Positions 25,509-37,340 of a stretch of 64,000 nt of DNA are shown here, piece by piece. The stretch lies in assembly GCA_026874595.1 (NCBI GenBank), contig CM049310.1:79727056-79791055 (forward strand). The letters are read 5' to 3'. The position numbers and the translations under genes are program-made. Within the stretch, counting starts at the first letter, position 1, and each line of letters opens with the position of its first letter. The notes under the pieces are model-generated. The model did not search any database and was not told the DNA's origin. It was given only the letters and a program-made list of their open reading frames with translations. Origin of the DNA: Sipunculus nudus. Its lineage: Eukaryota; Annelida; Sipuncula; Golfingiida; Sipunculidae.

Positions 25509-25790
25509 TTTATTTTACCTAGTTTCGGGCTCTCCAACATGTATTGTTCTGCATCACAGCGCACAGTAAAAGAGGCAAAGAAAACGAAAGAACTCTTTTC
25601 CATCTTTTTTATGCGGGTCTGCCATCAATAGTAGTGATACCCGCCATCCGGATTATTATGTTGATCGTGAACTTCCAGGTAACTGAATGACGACCACAAT
25701 TACGCATGTTGGAATATTCAGTGTTCAAGCATTTTAATGTATTGTATCCTGACCTTGTCTCCGGCCTTGAATCAGTACTTTAAATCATCT
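25507..25790. other. Conserved block B, unit III
   Basis: It keeps TATTTTACCTAG at the left and TTCCAG-GTAACT at the right. Plus-strand translation begins FGLSNMYCSASQRTV, against FGLTNMVCSASPHAV in unit IV. Minus-strand translation ends CDAEQYMLESPKLG before a GTAA donor-like motif. Both strands remain partly open, and a 2-bp indel relative to unit IV shifts either frame. It is possibly a second exon of the signal-exon gene, but the strand cannot be settled by eye. Confidence 0.35.
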
Positions 25791-25954
25791 ACCTTACCGA
25801 CAATAGTGTTCTGTTCTTTTGTGCTAAACGAACAACCCGATGCATTCCGATCTGAAAAGTAACAAAACAACACCTGATCTCTGATTTCAAATTTTCAATT
25901 GTAGGATCTACAAGAACCCGATAGGAAATGGTCTTTTTTCTTTTAAACAACACT

Positions 25955-26150
25955 TACTCTCAGCAATGATGAGATGTTCGATTTGTGATGGTGCATAAAC
26001 AATTGACTAACTATATGTCTGCGTTTCGTTCTATCTGCAGCTAAGTAAACTTCATCACAAAATTAATCTCCGATAATTTATGCACTTCCGGGAAATAATT
26101 CACACTGTGAAAAGTATGGGAACACGCAACACAAAGTCTGTATGATGTTT
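25955..26150. other. Conserved block C, unit III
   Basis: Homologous to 4,930-5,130. On the minus strand ATTGCTGAGA is followed by GTAAGT, a full donor consensus, and is preceded about 80 bp away by a CTGCAG acceptor-like motif. A short minus-strand exon (HLVSQL-type peptide in other copies) is conceivable, but this copy has changes in the frame. Confidence 0.25.
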
Positions 26151-26645
26151 GCACTCCGAAACTGAGGGACTCATAAAGTTTATGCAACAAAACCTCGCCT
26201 AACGATCACCCCGGTATTACGATCACTTCGTAATAAAGAGCACTCCTTCACTGTCTCGATTATGTTTCGCCTATATATCATATATTTAAATCTCTGGATA
26301 AGCAGATACCTCGTTTTACTATATTGGTCCAAACGGGTAACATGAAGGATGTTACCACCAAGTACTAAGTAAACATTGCCCGGCCAGAATTGGGTCGCAG
26401 TCTAATAAGTACAGGCCCACAAAGCCAAAAAACCCAGGGCAAAGATCAAAGAGTGTTCTTAAATGGTCAGAAAATGGTAGGGATGTATGTGTCAATTTCA
26501 ATTTTTTTCTGTCAGATCTACCGTTAATAATATGCACGGGGCCACTTGTGCTAGGATTCTCCAGGGAACTCCCTCCCCTTTAAAATTCAGCAAAGAATTG
26601 CAAATTATTCTATCCAAGAAATCGAAAAATGAAATAGACGTGAGG

Positions 26646-26653
26646 TATAAATA
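26646..26653 (+). promoter_or_regulatory. TATA-like box, unit III
   Basis: TATAAATA within GAGGTATAAATAGGGAATACGA, identical in core to the unit I motif at 5,535. Activity is inferred only. Confidence 0.22.
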
Positions 26654-27999
26654 GGGAATACGAATATTTCGGGAGAATTTTTTTCTTCCTATAAACTGCA
26701 GAGGCGCAACATCATCAATGTTTTTTATTGTATATAAAAGTCATCCAAACTGTAGAAAATAAATTGAAAAAAAACATGACTGTATATAGAAAAGTGAAAG
26801 TTTATGAAAAACAATATGAACGAATTGGAGATAACGGGACATTATGGAAAACTATGATTTTAGTTGTTAACTGATGCAGTTCTTCAATAAAAAAAACACT
26901 GAAGGCTCTTGCACGCAAAAATGCATCTAAGAGCTTTGAATTCGGAAAGACGGGGAGACAGGCCCAGCCAAATAGACTCCAACAGTATTAAATGCTTTTC
27001 CTGAGGTTTGTTGATTGTTTATTGATCGGATACTGACGATGATCCCAGATAAAGAAGAGGTTTACATTTATTTGGTGCATGTCCGTGGCAATGGAATAAC
27101 TCCAGCCTTGGTCTGTTGCTTTATTCAAGTAAAATTAACACACAAAGGTATATCCAAAATTTTTAGAAAAGTTGCAGAGGGTTAGCGTAAAACTGTATGA
27201 ACAATCTTCCAAAGTTTGAAGTAATCAGAATCAACATAACATTGTTTTTTTTATTAACCATTTAGCAGAATACCTTGTCCCGATGTAGAAGCCGCCTATT
27301 CGTATACATTTATTCAGCCACTCGTCAGGTGAAACCTGGCCACTGAAGCATAACAGTGTTTACACAGGAAAAGTTTACACTTGAACACATGACTGGAAAT
27401 GAGTTACTGGGGAGGTTTTTAGGCTCCGACTGCAGTATCTAGTGTGTTAACAGAATCTCTATCAGTTTAATGATATATATTGGTAATATAGTTTCATTTT
27501 TTAAAATCTCTGGTTATAATGGGAAAATATTAATGAACAGAAATCAAGATACCTGTTAACCAATAGAAAGGGCAAACGGTGGTCTTGTAAAAATGGTGGT
27601 ATTGTTTAATCAACTGTAAAACCTTCGCAAGCGAAATCATGTGGTCCTTTTTACTTCCTGTTGAGGGAAGAATTGGAATCAAGAGATCAATGGGGATTAG
27701 AGTGGATCTGTCACCGTGAATTGCACAATATACTCTTCGGTCAGTAAGCTCGAAATGCAGGTTAATCCCGTGGAAGCCTCCTGAAAAAGCGTGGCATGCG
27801 TGGAAGACCATAAAACAAAAAAGAAATAGGAGCACCTATGAGGGTAATATAAAAATTATTAATTATGCAGCTTTTAAGGAAATAAACGGAACTTGTCCTT
27901 AATAAGCGCACCGCCGATACAAGTTCCGAATTTTGAGAGTCAAATCAGGGCGGAAGCAGGTAAACCATTGTTTAGAAAAAAATTAACTGCGTAATATTC

Positions 28000-28059
28000 A
28001 TATTAATAATAATTATAATTATTATTATTATAATATTTTTTATAATAAATAATAGAAAT

Positions 28060-28097
<38 letters not shown>
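28000..28097. repeat. AAT/ATT trinucleotide microsatellite
   Basis: Runs of ATT then AAT form a partly palindromic tract, ending in about 13 AAT copies (28,059-28,097). It lies inside unit III and is absent from unit I. Confidence 0.85.
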
Positions 28098-28100
<3 letters not shown>

Positions 28101-30342
28101 GACCAAGGAACTTAAATCTACACATGCTAACTGTTCCTGATAGATAGGGTTTCCTCTATTAAAGCTAATTATGGTCTATATTAACTTATCGTTTATGGAG
28201 CGGAAACTGAAAAGACATTAACAGGACCCAAATCGTGCCTTTAAGGTCCAGGAAGTTTAAATATTATATGCTGACTCGACCAGCTAGGTGTCTTGTTAAA
28301 CATTTAAAGTAGGTCACCATGCCCTATTTTTATGGTTATTTAGTAAAAGCCTTTGACTATTCGTTTAAAAGATACGAATCATTAACGTAATACCCTTGTT
28401 CTTTAAACGTAACTTGATAAGTGGTCAATGTAATGAAACCCTAAGAAACCACGAAACAAAACATAAAATCAATAAAAATATATATACAAAAACTGGTTCT
28501 CTCAAGAATTCTTGATAGATTGTTATGATATTGGGACTGCAAATTAATTTTGTAGAATTTTTAAATTCTTCAGGAAACCAGTAAGGCAATTTGCTTATTA
28601 AAAAATATTTTGAATTTTTAAGAATAACAACTTACAACCACTAGTATTAACTTCAGCAGGGCATTTGATGTACCATTAAGGCAAGGATTTCATACTTCAT
28701 ATACCGACTAGTCTGTCGAAATGCATAATAACCATAAGAACTAGGATTTTAAAACATATTTATATACAGACACGTTCTGGTGCCCCTTCCTGCACCTCAA
28801 AAATTAGGTGCCCAATGTCCTTATGTCCTATCGAGCGAGCGGCTTTAAATTCCAATATCACGTTTCCGCGACGGCCATGTTATCAACAACCATGTAAACA
28901 AAGGGAACTTTCCTGTGCAGTGTACATCAAGGACTTATTTTTTTTTATTTGGTCGTCGTAATCATCGATATTTATATGTGTGAAGCGCCTCACAATAAGA
29001 ATGTTATATATGTTTCTAATACATTTCTTTGTTTTATTTTTCCCCATGTCCTTTTAATCCTTTTGAGTATACTTATGAGTTGCAGCCGGATTGTTCTACC
29101 ATTTAAAAGAACCTCGTCTTTAAGTCCTTCGGGGCTGTGACAGATTGATCAATAGGTTTTATAATGATTAATTTTATATGAAATCAATAATAATTTATTG
29201 TATTAGGAATCATAGTGACCTCAGTGCTATATACCTGTGTTCAATGCCAGTGTGATTGAGATATGTATTTCATCAGATAAAAGAATTGTTGATACAAAAT
29301 GAATTTGATAAAGTATTTAAATAAAAGAATACCAATTATCACCGTAAAATAATCTTATTCATAATACACTGATTTGCAGAAAAAGGTTATACGCTTAAAC
29401 TCAGTCTATTCATATTTAGTTCATATGAACATTCATAATCCCATGATACATTAATTTATAAAAAAAGGGGTTATCCATGTTTATTCAATGTATACATATT
29501 AAGTTCTTTTGTTCATTATTTCAAAATTCAGAACTGTTGTAGAAGTAAAAAGTTGAAAATAAACTTTAAAATCATGTATTATTTGTCATGAAAATAATGG
29601 ACAAGGAAATATAAACACTTATTTACTGTGCTGAGTGAACCAAATTGTCAGCAGTATCATGCTCTTATTTGATAATACTTCAGCGTTATACGCACAGACA
29701 ATCCCCCCCCCCCCCCCCCCGAAGCTCATTGCTTAAATAGTCCTGCAGTGACCTGCAACTCCTATCAAGCCCGCAGGCAAAAATTTAGGGCTAATCTGGT
29801 GCACATTTTTGGTTCCTCAGTAAAGAATTGAATAACCCATATTTTGTAAAGATAATTAAAATAATCAAACGAGATTTACAGCTACATTGTATGACATACC
29901 AGATGATGAACATTTATTTTTTTTCTTATATCCTTTCTAAAATATATATGGACACGTTTATAAATGTAAGAACGAATATATGAAGCGTGTTTATTGTAAA
30001 TCAGTGAAACTGTATCCAGTTCAATATTTCAATGGGTCGGTACCAAAGAATAATAGTTCAATCGTTCAATATGCATAGGAGCATTGTTAGGAAATAAATA
30101 AGTGTATATCACTTGATAATATCATATTCTGACATGAGTGTGCGTGTCACTGCAGTATTCATGCATACCACTTTATGTTGCATAATATGCTAAATAATAT
30201 CATGTGCCAGTATGAATAGTCACAGGTTACAGAAGACATTGCTGTCTTGCTGGTTATGATTTCTATGGTGCTAGTATTATAAAACGCGCATTTGGTAAGT
30301 AACTCCGGTCAATCTGCTGACTATTTGATTCATTATGTTGCT

Positions 30343-31400
30343 GTTTTTAGCTCAGCTGACTAACATTCATAGGAGCTATAGCGATCACCCTTTGTCCGTC
30401 GATCGTCTCTTTGTGTGTCTGTCTGTCCATTAACCAGCACAAATTGTGACCACTGGACCTAGATTCTTTATATTTTACCTCCAGGGAAGTTCATAAAAAA
30501 AACCCTTGGAAAACTGGAATAAGGTCTCTGTTAACCATATCCCCCGAGCTATTGGGCTCAGAGGTACCCACAGGATAATTTAAAATTGGATACAAAAGAT
30601 CCATTATCTGAATAACTAATGCACGAATCACTGTAAATGTTTGCATGCATATTGATCATGGAGTGTTTCATCAGTTCCTGCAGACTGGTTGCGCCACCTT
30701 GATTTACCCATTGTTTACTATTTTGTTTCTCTTTATTCCGAGACCTTCGCAGAAGCAATAATCCATTAACCAGGCACAAATCGTAACCATTGGACGTAGA
30801 ATCTTTGTACTTCACATCCAGGGAAGTCCATAAAAATAACTTTGTAAACCTGAAATTAGGTTTCTGTTATCCATATCCTCTGAGCTATGTGGCGCAGAAA
30901 GACCTCCCAGAATAACTAAAAAATTGATACGAAAGCTCCAGTATCTGAACAACTAATGCATTAATCACCATGATTCTTTGCATGCATGTTGAACATGGAG
31001 TGTTTCATCATTTTCTTCAGAGTGGTGGCGCGACCTAGATTTTTCCATGTTAACGAATTTTTTAAATTTATATTTGAGACCTCAAAAGCAGCAGTTGTCC
31101 ATTAACCAGGCACAAATTGTAACCACTGGACCTAGAATCTTCCTACTTCACATCCAGGGAGGCCACTGAAAAAAAATCTCCATTGAAACCTGAACTAAGG
31201 TCTGTGTTATCTTTCAAGCTATTGGTCTCAGAAGATACCCGAAAGAATAATTAAAAGTTTGATACAGACGCTCAAGTATCTGAACATCTGATGCTTTGAT
31301 CACCATGAATCTTTCCATGCATATTGATCATAGAATATTTCCTTATTTCCTGAACACTGATGGTGACTCCTGCGTTTTTTTTTAAATCTTTACGCATGAT
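30343..31400 (+). repeat. 330-bp monomer array in unit IV
   Basis: Three monomers with anchor motifs at about 30,620, 30,958 and 31,290. It begins right after ATGTTGCTGTTTTTAG, the same point of the older signal-exon fossil as in unit I, so units I and IV share the same insertion event. Confidence 0.6.
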
Positions 31401-31871
31401 TTTTCTTTTTAAAAAATGAATGATCGTGTTTAAAAATATTACCATTGCACATTCCAGTAAAACGAGTTTGGTTTTAGTGGCCCGTCAAAGGCCAGTGGGA
31501 TTCTCCCGGTCCAAGTTTTATGTTTAAGCTTCATTATAATGGAAATAAAGGAACCACAAGCAGGTCTACTATGCAGTGGTTTAATTCCAGTCTTAATTCC
31601 TGAGAGTTAAGAATCTTTGGAAGCACCTTTTAAATGACCAGATCTTTTCAAAATGCATAGAACCACTAACAGACAACACCATATGATAATATCATACTTG
31701 TCTCTCGGTTTGGCGTTAGTATACGTGTTACTTCGTTGCCACACCACTGAATATTACATAAAACAATAGGTCATATACAAAAGGTTACTGGAAATTATTT
31801 GTGTGGCCTGGTCTCATTTCTTCGATTCCAGTTTGACACACTGCACGTTGAGGCAGTAGCCTCTGTCAAAA

Positions 31872-32108
31872 AAAAACAGCCATCTGTATCTTTTTGTTGC
31901 TGTTCTTTTTCAAGGGGCGATGGCAGATATTAACCCCCCTGACATAGCACACGGTCAGTATGACAATAATACCGAAGGTTACCACACAACAGATGTGTAC
32001 ATTACAATATATTATTATCGGTATGAAAGTAGTTCATTTTCCAAAAACGTACATGCTTTGGATGTCGTCCGTTTTAGCATAAAACGTCTGTATTATCTGA
32101 ACTTTTAA
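31872..32108 (+). pseudogene. Signal-peptide exon, copy 4 (unit IV), start codon lost
   Basis: The CAACATGCC start region has become an A-run (CAAAAAAAAACAGCC), and a 1-2 bp indel sits in the hydrophobic core. From an internal ATG at 31,920 the frame is open as MADINPPDIAHGQYDNNTEG and on to RYESSSFSKNVHAL, ending at TAA 32,106-32,108. The GATGGCAG-GT donor candidate is lost here (GATATT) while CACACG-GTCAGT is kept, which favours the latter as the true donor if the exon is real. Confidence 0.4.
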
Positions 32109-32802
32109 GATTGTTATCTATAACAACACTAATATATTTGTACTTAATGCAATCTCTCTGGCATAACCATCAATAAAATTCACAAATAACACACAGGTCT
32201 AGTTCAAGGTTCAATTACAAGGTCCTTAGTACTGTTAAAGGTGGCCATTCATCTACCTTTTTGAACTAAATTCATGTGATTTCTGGTTTCTCTTGCGTAT
32301 ATATTAATATCCTAAGGGTAACTTTGGTAGTGAAAAGTTCTTATAACGCCTTCTTAAAGGGTGTATGAACTGGTTGATCAACAACATCTTTGTAAACACA
32401 GCAATGTTGACACGTGGGAGAAACATGTCAACAAAGATGGTAGGGTATATATGTGGATATAGATAAGTCAATTGTTTTAAAACGCCATTTGCAAAGCTCT
32501 AGCTTATGTGACTGGCTGCCAGATGCCTTTGTTGAATTTGTTTTGATTATTTTGGCGAGCGCTCATATATAATAATATTATATAATCTGTAACAACTTAA
32601 TTGCCATGAAATGTGACTAAAGGGTGTATTAAACGTAATTTTAGTGTAGGTATTCTGTTTATCATATACTGAAAGTACATTAGTTGTGTCAGTAGAGGTC
32701 TATCAACTCTTCCTAACCGATGAGCATACTGATGTGGATCGAAGTGACCATCCATATGTTCTATAATGTATATAATCTGATATGAAGGTATAATTTTTAT
32801 TC

Positions 32803-33080
32803 TCACCTAGTTTCGGGCTCACCAACATGGTTTGTTCGGCCTCACCACACGCAGTAGAGGGCAAAGAATATGAAAGAACTGTTTTCCGTCTTTTAAATGC
32901 GGGCTTGTTATCAATAGTAGTGATACCCACCATCCGGAGTATTATGTTTATCGTGAACTTCCAGGTAACTGAATGGCGACCGCAACAACGCATGCTGAAG
33001 TTTTCAGTGGTTCAGCATTTTAATGTAGTGTATCCTGACCTTGTCTCCGACCTTGAATCAGTACTTTAAATCATCTACCT
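32803..33080. other. Conserved block B, unit IV, open on both strands
   Basis: Between ATTCTCACCTAG and CTTCCAG-GTAACT the plus strand encodes FGLTNMVCSASPHAVEG, then a hydrophobic LLSIVVIPTIRSIMFIV. The minus strand encodes VTWKFTINIILRMVG through ACGEAEQTMLVSPKLG before CTAG-GTGAGA, entering and leaving in phase 1. A later conserved piece ends in VYPDLVSDLESVL plus a stop on the plus strand (33,019-33,069). Which strand, if either, was ever coding is unresolved. Confidence 0.35.
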
Positions 33081-33789
33081 TACCGACAATGGTGTACTGC
33101 CCTTTCTGCTAAACAAACAACCCAATGCATTTGGTTACGAAAAGTAACTGTACCTGATCTTTGATTTCAAACTTTACAGTATAGGATCTACAAGATCCCG
33201 AAGGAGAAATGTTTTTTTTTCTTTTAAAAATAACATACTTTCGAAAATGATCAGGTGTTTGATTTGTGGTGGTGCATATACAATTGGCTTACTAAATGTC
33301 TGCGTTTCGTTTTATCTGCAGCTAGGTCAACATCATCACAAACTAAACACTACGATAATGTATGCACTTCGGGGAAATAATTTTACAATGTGATAAGTAT
33401 AGGAACACGCAACCCAATGTCTCTATGATGTTTGCACTGAGAATGTGGGGGACTCCTAAAGTTAATACAACAAAACCCCGCCTAACGACCACCCAGGTAT
33501 TGCGACCATCTCGAAATAATGAGCACTCCTACATTGTCTCGAATATATTTTGCCTATACTGTTTTTAGACACCTATTTTTGTCAAAACGAATAACATGAA
33601 GAATGTGACCACTAAGTACTAAGTAAACATGGTCCGGCCAACATAGGGTGGCATCACTAATTATTACATGCCCACCAGGCCAAAAAAAAAAAAAACATAG
33701 GGCAAAGTTCAAAGAGTGTTCATAAATGGTCAGAAAAGGCTAGGGATGTATGTGTCAATTTCAATTTTTTTTTCTATCAGATCTATCGT

Positions 33790-34060
33790 TAATTATGCCT
33801 TAACTATGATTATTTTTAAAATTGCATTTGTATTCATTAAACTGGTCCATCTGTTTCTTATTAATATGTATAAACGTAAATGTCAAACATGGATTAAGCG
33901 TTCATATTATTTACATCTTCTTCTTCTACTACTACTGCTTCTACTACTGCTTAAAATAATAATTACTAGATGCACCCGTGGAAAATCCACGGTTCTATAT
34001 GATAAATAATTTTGTAATACGCTGCTAGGAACTAAATGTCGCATATTTTACAGGGACTGG
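33790..34060. repeat. Hairpin indel block, unit IV
   Basis: Counterpart of 12,010-12,310, including TTC/TAC trinucleotide runs (33,915-33,950) and the CCGTGGAAAATCCACGG palindrome at about 33,977. In unit III the flanking sequences are adjacent (CTACCGTTAATAATATGCA then CCACTTGTGCTAGG). Confidence 0.45.
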
Positions 34061-34749
34061 TGTTCTCATATTGAGACCACTTGTGCTAGGGTTCTCCAGG
34101 AAACTCCCTCCCCTATTAAATTCAGCAAAGAATAGCCAATTATACTATTCAAGAAATCAAACAATGAAATAAAAGTGAGGCATAAGTAGGGAATATGAAT
34201 ATTTCATGAGAATGGTTTTTTTCCAATAAACAGCATGGGCACAACATCATCATACGCGCAGTGATGCCTATTGTATATATGCCTAGATAGGGCCTAATAT
34301 GTTGTAATATTTAAAATAATTTCCCTTAAAAAATGCACGACCGTGTTTATAAATGTTACTGGTTAGTGGGTTATAGTGGCCCGTTTAAGGCCAGTGGGTT
34401 TCTGCGGGTCCAAGTTTTATTTTAAAATTTCATAATATTGAACATAAGAAAACTACAAGCAGGTCTAATGTGCAGTGGTTTAATTCCGGTATTAATTTGG
34501 AATCACCTTTTAAATGACCATATCTTGAAAAGTCGCATAGAACCACTGTCAGAGCATATAATGTGATAACAAATTTGTCCCTCGGTATGGCTTGAGTATA
34601 CGTGTTTCTTTGCTAGCCACACCACTGAATATTACATAAAACAAGACGTCACATACAAAAGGTTACTGGAAAGTATTTTGTCTCGTCGGTAATCATTTCT
34701 TCCGTGCAAGTTTGACGAACTGCACGTTAAGTCAGTTGCCCCTGTCAAC

Positions 34750-34983
34750 ATGATATCTATCTGTATCTATGTATTGCTGCATTTTCAGGGGGCGATTGCA
34801 GGTTTCGACCCCCCTCACATGGCACACGGTCAGTGTGAAATAATATCAAAGGTTACCACACAACAGATTTGTACAATACAATATCTTCTTATCGACATGA
34901 AAGCTGTCCATTTTTCTAAAAATGTACATGCTCTGACCGTCGTCCGTTTTAACATAAAGCGTCTGTGTCATCTGACCATTTAA
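34750..34983 (+). pseudogene. Signal-peptide exon, copy 5 (unit V)
   Basis: MISICIYVLLHFQGAIAG is a good signal peptide, followed by FDPPHMAHG and the CACACG-GTCAGT donor candidate. After that the frame is shifted relative to copies 3 and 4, then returns to the usual frame at HFSKNVHALTVVRFNIKR. Two compensating indels therefore lie between about 34,838 and 34,905, which suggests no selection on that part. The hydrophobic part is kept. Confidence 0.4.
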
Positions 34984-35009
34984 GATTGTTATCTATAACA
35001 ACACCAATA

Positions 35010-36103
35010 CACATTCGAGCCCACTTTGTGTCATACCGGTTAATAGAAAATCCCGTTTATTGTCTCATAAATTTAAAATCCGAAACCATTTTCCATATAA
35101 ACAATGATAAATCTGACCTTTTAATATCATGGAATATTGTCATAATCCCGTTCATTGTCATGCTTTGAACCCTTGGCAGTTATACCAGTTCGCAGTTAAT
35201 ATCACATCAAGCGCCGACACGGCGATCAACGAGGCCAGGATACTGTAATCGGTCAGGCGTATCAAATGATCAGATCTCACACCTGTGTGAGGGAGGCAAG
35301 TGAAGTGATGTCACACCCTATTACTTAGGTAATTAACGTCTTAAGATACCACGGTAATCCAGATCATTGCGTTTCTTCGTTCGTTAACAAGGGCGATGTT
35401 GCGATGTCATACATAAGGAACTCCTGGCCAATGCAAGGCCATGGTTTACACCTCGGTGACGTTTTGCCGAGATGAAATGAAACACGAGCTGTGAACGTTT
35501 CTTACGACTGGAAAAGCCCCTTTAACGGTCCACGAAAAGCTAGACGTTTTGTGAGCACTGGAGAATATACCCGGTCCAAATCCTCAATCGCTGCGAAACT
35601 TCAGAATGTTTACAATGGCAAGACGATGCCCGCTCCCCGAACAGTCCTGTTATAAAGACGATCTTCGAAGTTGGAGCCATTAATAAAATATCAGAAAAAT
35701 AAGGCACAATAGTCAAGAAAGAATTATCTAGTAAAATAGTTTGCCTACGAAAAAATTATAACTGTGCCGCATATTTCAAGACAATCTCCCTCATGACCTA
35801 GACGCTACGTCTCTTTCTGTTGGCAAGTCGAATTTTTGTCAGTTTTTGCTGCATGCGGCACAAAACTTACCGGAAATAAATTGTCAGGTGAGCATAAACG
35901 TAATTTGATATGCCGTTGTGCAATAAAAATATCCATAAACGTTTGTTTCCTTTTTATTTACGATTTATTTTAATAACATTTGAGACATAACGCTTCTTCT
36001 ATTACTCAAAAGGACATAGTTGTTGAAGCCCGCATAAGGTCACATCCCGGTTATTGTCATAATTTATGCATGCACCACCGACATGACAAATAGCGGGCCT
36101 GAC
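35010..36103. mobile_element. ~1.1-kb insertion in unit V, unclassified
   Basis: This segment has no match in other units at an otherwise continuous site (ACCAATA to TATTTGTAC). It contains a 59-codon open stretch (about 35,479-35,657; VSYDWKSPFNGPRKARRF...) that I do not recognise, and two ATTGTCATAA-type motifs. I found no clear terminal inverted repeat or A tail, so the class is unknown. Confidence 0.35.
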
Positions 36104-36599
36104 CGTATTTGTACTTAACACACAGGTCTAGTTTAAGGTTCAATTACGAGGTCCTTAGTATTGATAAAGGTGCTCATTCACCTATCATTTTTGAATAGAA
36201 TTTGTCTGATTTCTGGTTTCCCAAGCGTATATATCAATAATCTAGCTTTGGTTGTGCAGTTCTTATAACGCCTTTGTAAAGTATGTATGAACTGGTTTAT
36301 CAACAACATTTTTCTAACAGCAATGTTGACATGCGGGAAAAACCTGCCACCAAAGGCGGTAGGGTATATAAAAACGGGTGTAGATAGGTCACTTTTTGCA
36401 AATGGCGATTTGCAAAGCTCTAGCTAATCTGACTAGCTGCCAGATGCCCTTGTTGAATTTTTTTTATTATTTTGGCCGGCGCTCACATAATATAATATTA
36501 TATAAATGTCGCAATTAAATATCCATGAAACGTCACTGAAGGGTATATTGAACTTGCGTAAATGAACGTAATTTTTGTGTAGGTATTCTGTATTCATAG

Positions 36600-37340
36600 C
36601 TGGCTAGGGATCCTTTCTTCACTCATTCTGTGGACTTATCGTAATCGACACATTCAAAGTAGTGACTTGCTAGTCGTACAGGCGATCCCCTCTTCGACTT
36701 TGGTTATTGGGCCCTGTCTTTTAAAGTAAATATCGTATATTTGCCATTTGCAGCGTTATATACTTAAGTCTTAGCTTTTTGTCGGAATATGAGGTCCGAG
36801 ACATAACTGCAGAGCAATGAGCTGAGGACAAAGGATTTGTAGACTACCACTTTTTTTATGGCCATATCTTTATTAATACAACCTTTTTATAAATTTGTAG
36901 ATGATATTTGTAATCTGCCTATTTACTTTCTCATTTCGTCATTTTTTCAAAGGCGCTGTTTTCTTGACAGACAGTCCTGATTCCTTTGGTTTAACCTCGT
37001 ACAAAGTTACAGTCTGCTACAGTCTGAAGACCGCTGAATCCCTGGTAATAAATTGTTTTAGTACAAATTTATACACAGACGGGTTGTTGACATATCTTTT
37101 TTCTGGGACTACTTCCATTACCCCTACCCTATATAAACCTTCAGGGTTGGTGGTCGGATTTAGGGAATGAGTATTAACATACTAAGACATATCTCCTATT
37201 TACTCAAGCCAACATGCGATAATGCTCACTATCAATACGATAGTTTGCAACACCCAATCAGAGTTTTTAATCAGTGTCTGCGAAATTTAAACTGTGACTG
37301 TAAGCCATTTACACTCTCAAGTCAATATATGGCACAAGCC
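36600..37340. other. Unique AT-rich stretch, no supported gene
   Basis: An 89-codon frame (36,901-37,170, MIFVICLFTFSFRHF...) starts with a hydrophobic segment but has no homologue that I recognise and no supporting splice or promoter signals. I treat it as chance. Confidence 0.25.

Larger units (their letters stand above)
15330..29650. repeat. Unit III of the tandem segmental duplication (split by a LINE)
   Basis: It begins with the GAGCGACTTTGAATTCAAATATCACG block that also occurs at 6,828 and 28,835. It passes through a partial 330-bp array (15,905-16,380) and the 16,890 block (CTATTGCGATAACTG). It is interrupted at 17,306 by a LINE and resumes at 23,361 in matching sequence (ACTTTGCCCCATATTC as at 2,925 and 8,980). 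Signal exon, blocks B and C, and the TATA-like motif follow at 24,532, 25,507, 25,955 and 26,646. The tail 26,700-29,650 matches 5,570-7,345 of unit I. Confidence 0.7.
29650..34283. repeat. Unit IV of the tandem segmental duplication
   Basis: It starts at the ATACTTCAGCGTTATACGCA plus poly-C block (29,680-29,719), then the 30,150 block, a 330-bp array (30,360-31,400), the signal exon (about 31,875), block B (32,803), block C (33,235) and the hairpin block (33,790-34,060). At about 34,283 the sequence jumps to a part matching 3,090 of unit I, which marks the junction with unit V. Confidence 0.7.
34283..36590. repeat. Unit V, partial, with a 1.1-kb insertion
   Basis: 34,283-35,009 matches about 3,090-3,830 of unit I, including the signal exon. 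Homology stops inside AACACCAATA and resumes at 36,103 with TATTTGTACTTAACACACAGG, which in other units is contiguous. The resumed part runs to about 36,590. The intervening roughly 1,090 bp is treated separately. Confidence 0.6.

Noticed and set aside
36901-37170. 89-codon plus-strand frame with a hydrophobic N-terminus
   Set aside because: No recognisable domain, no splice or promoter support, and a length within chance for AT-rich DNA of this size.
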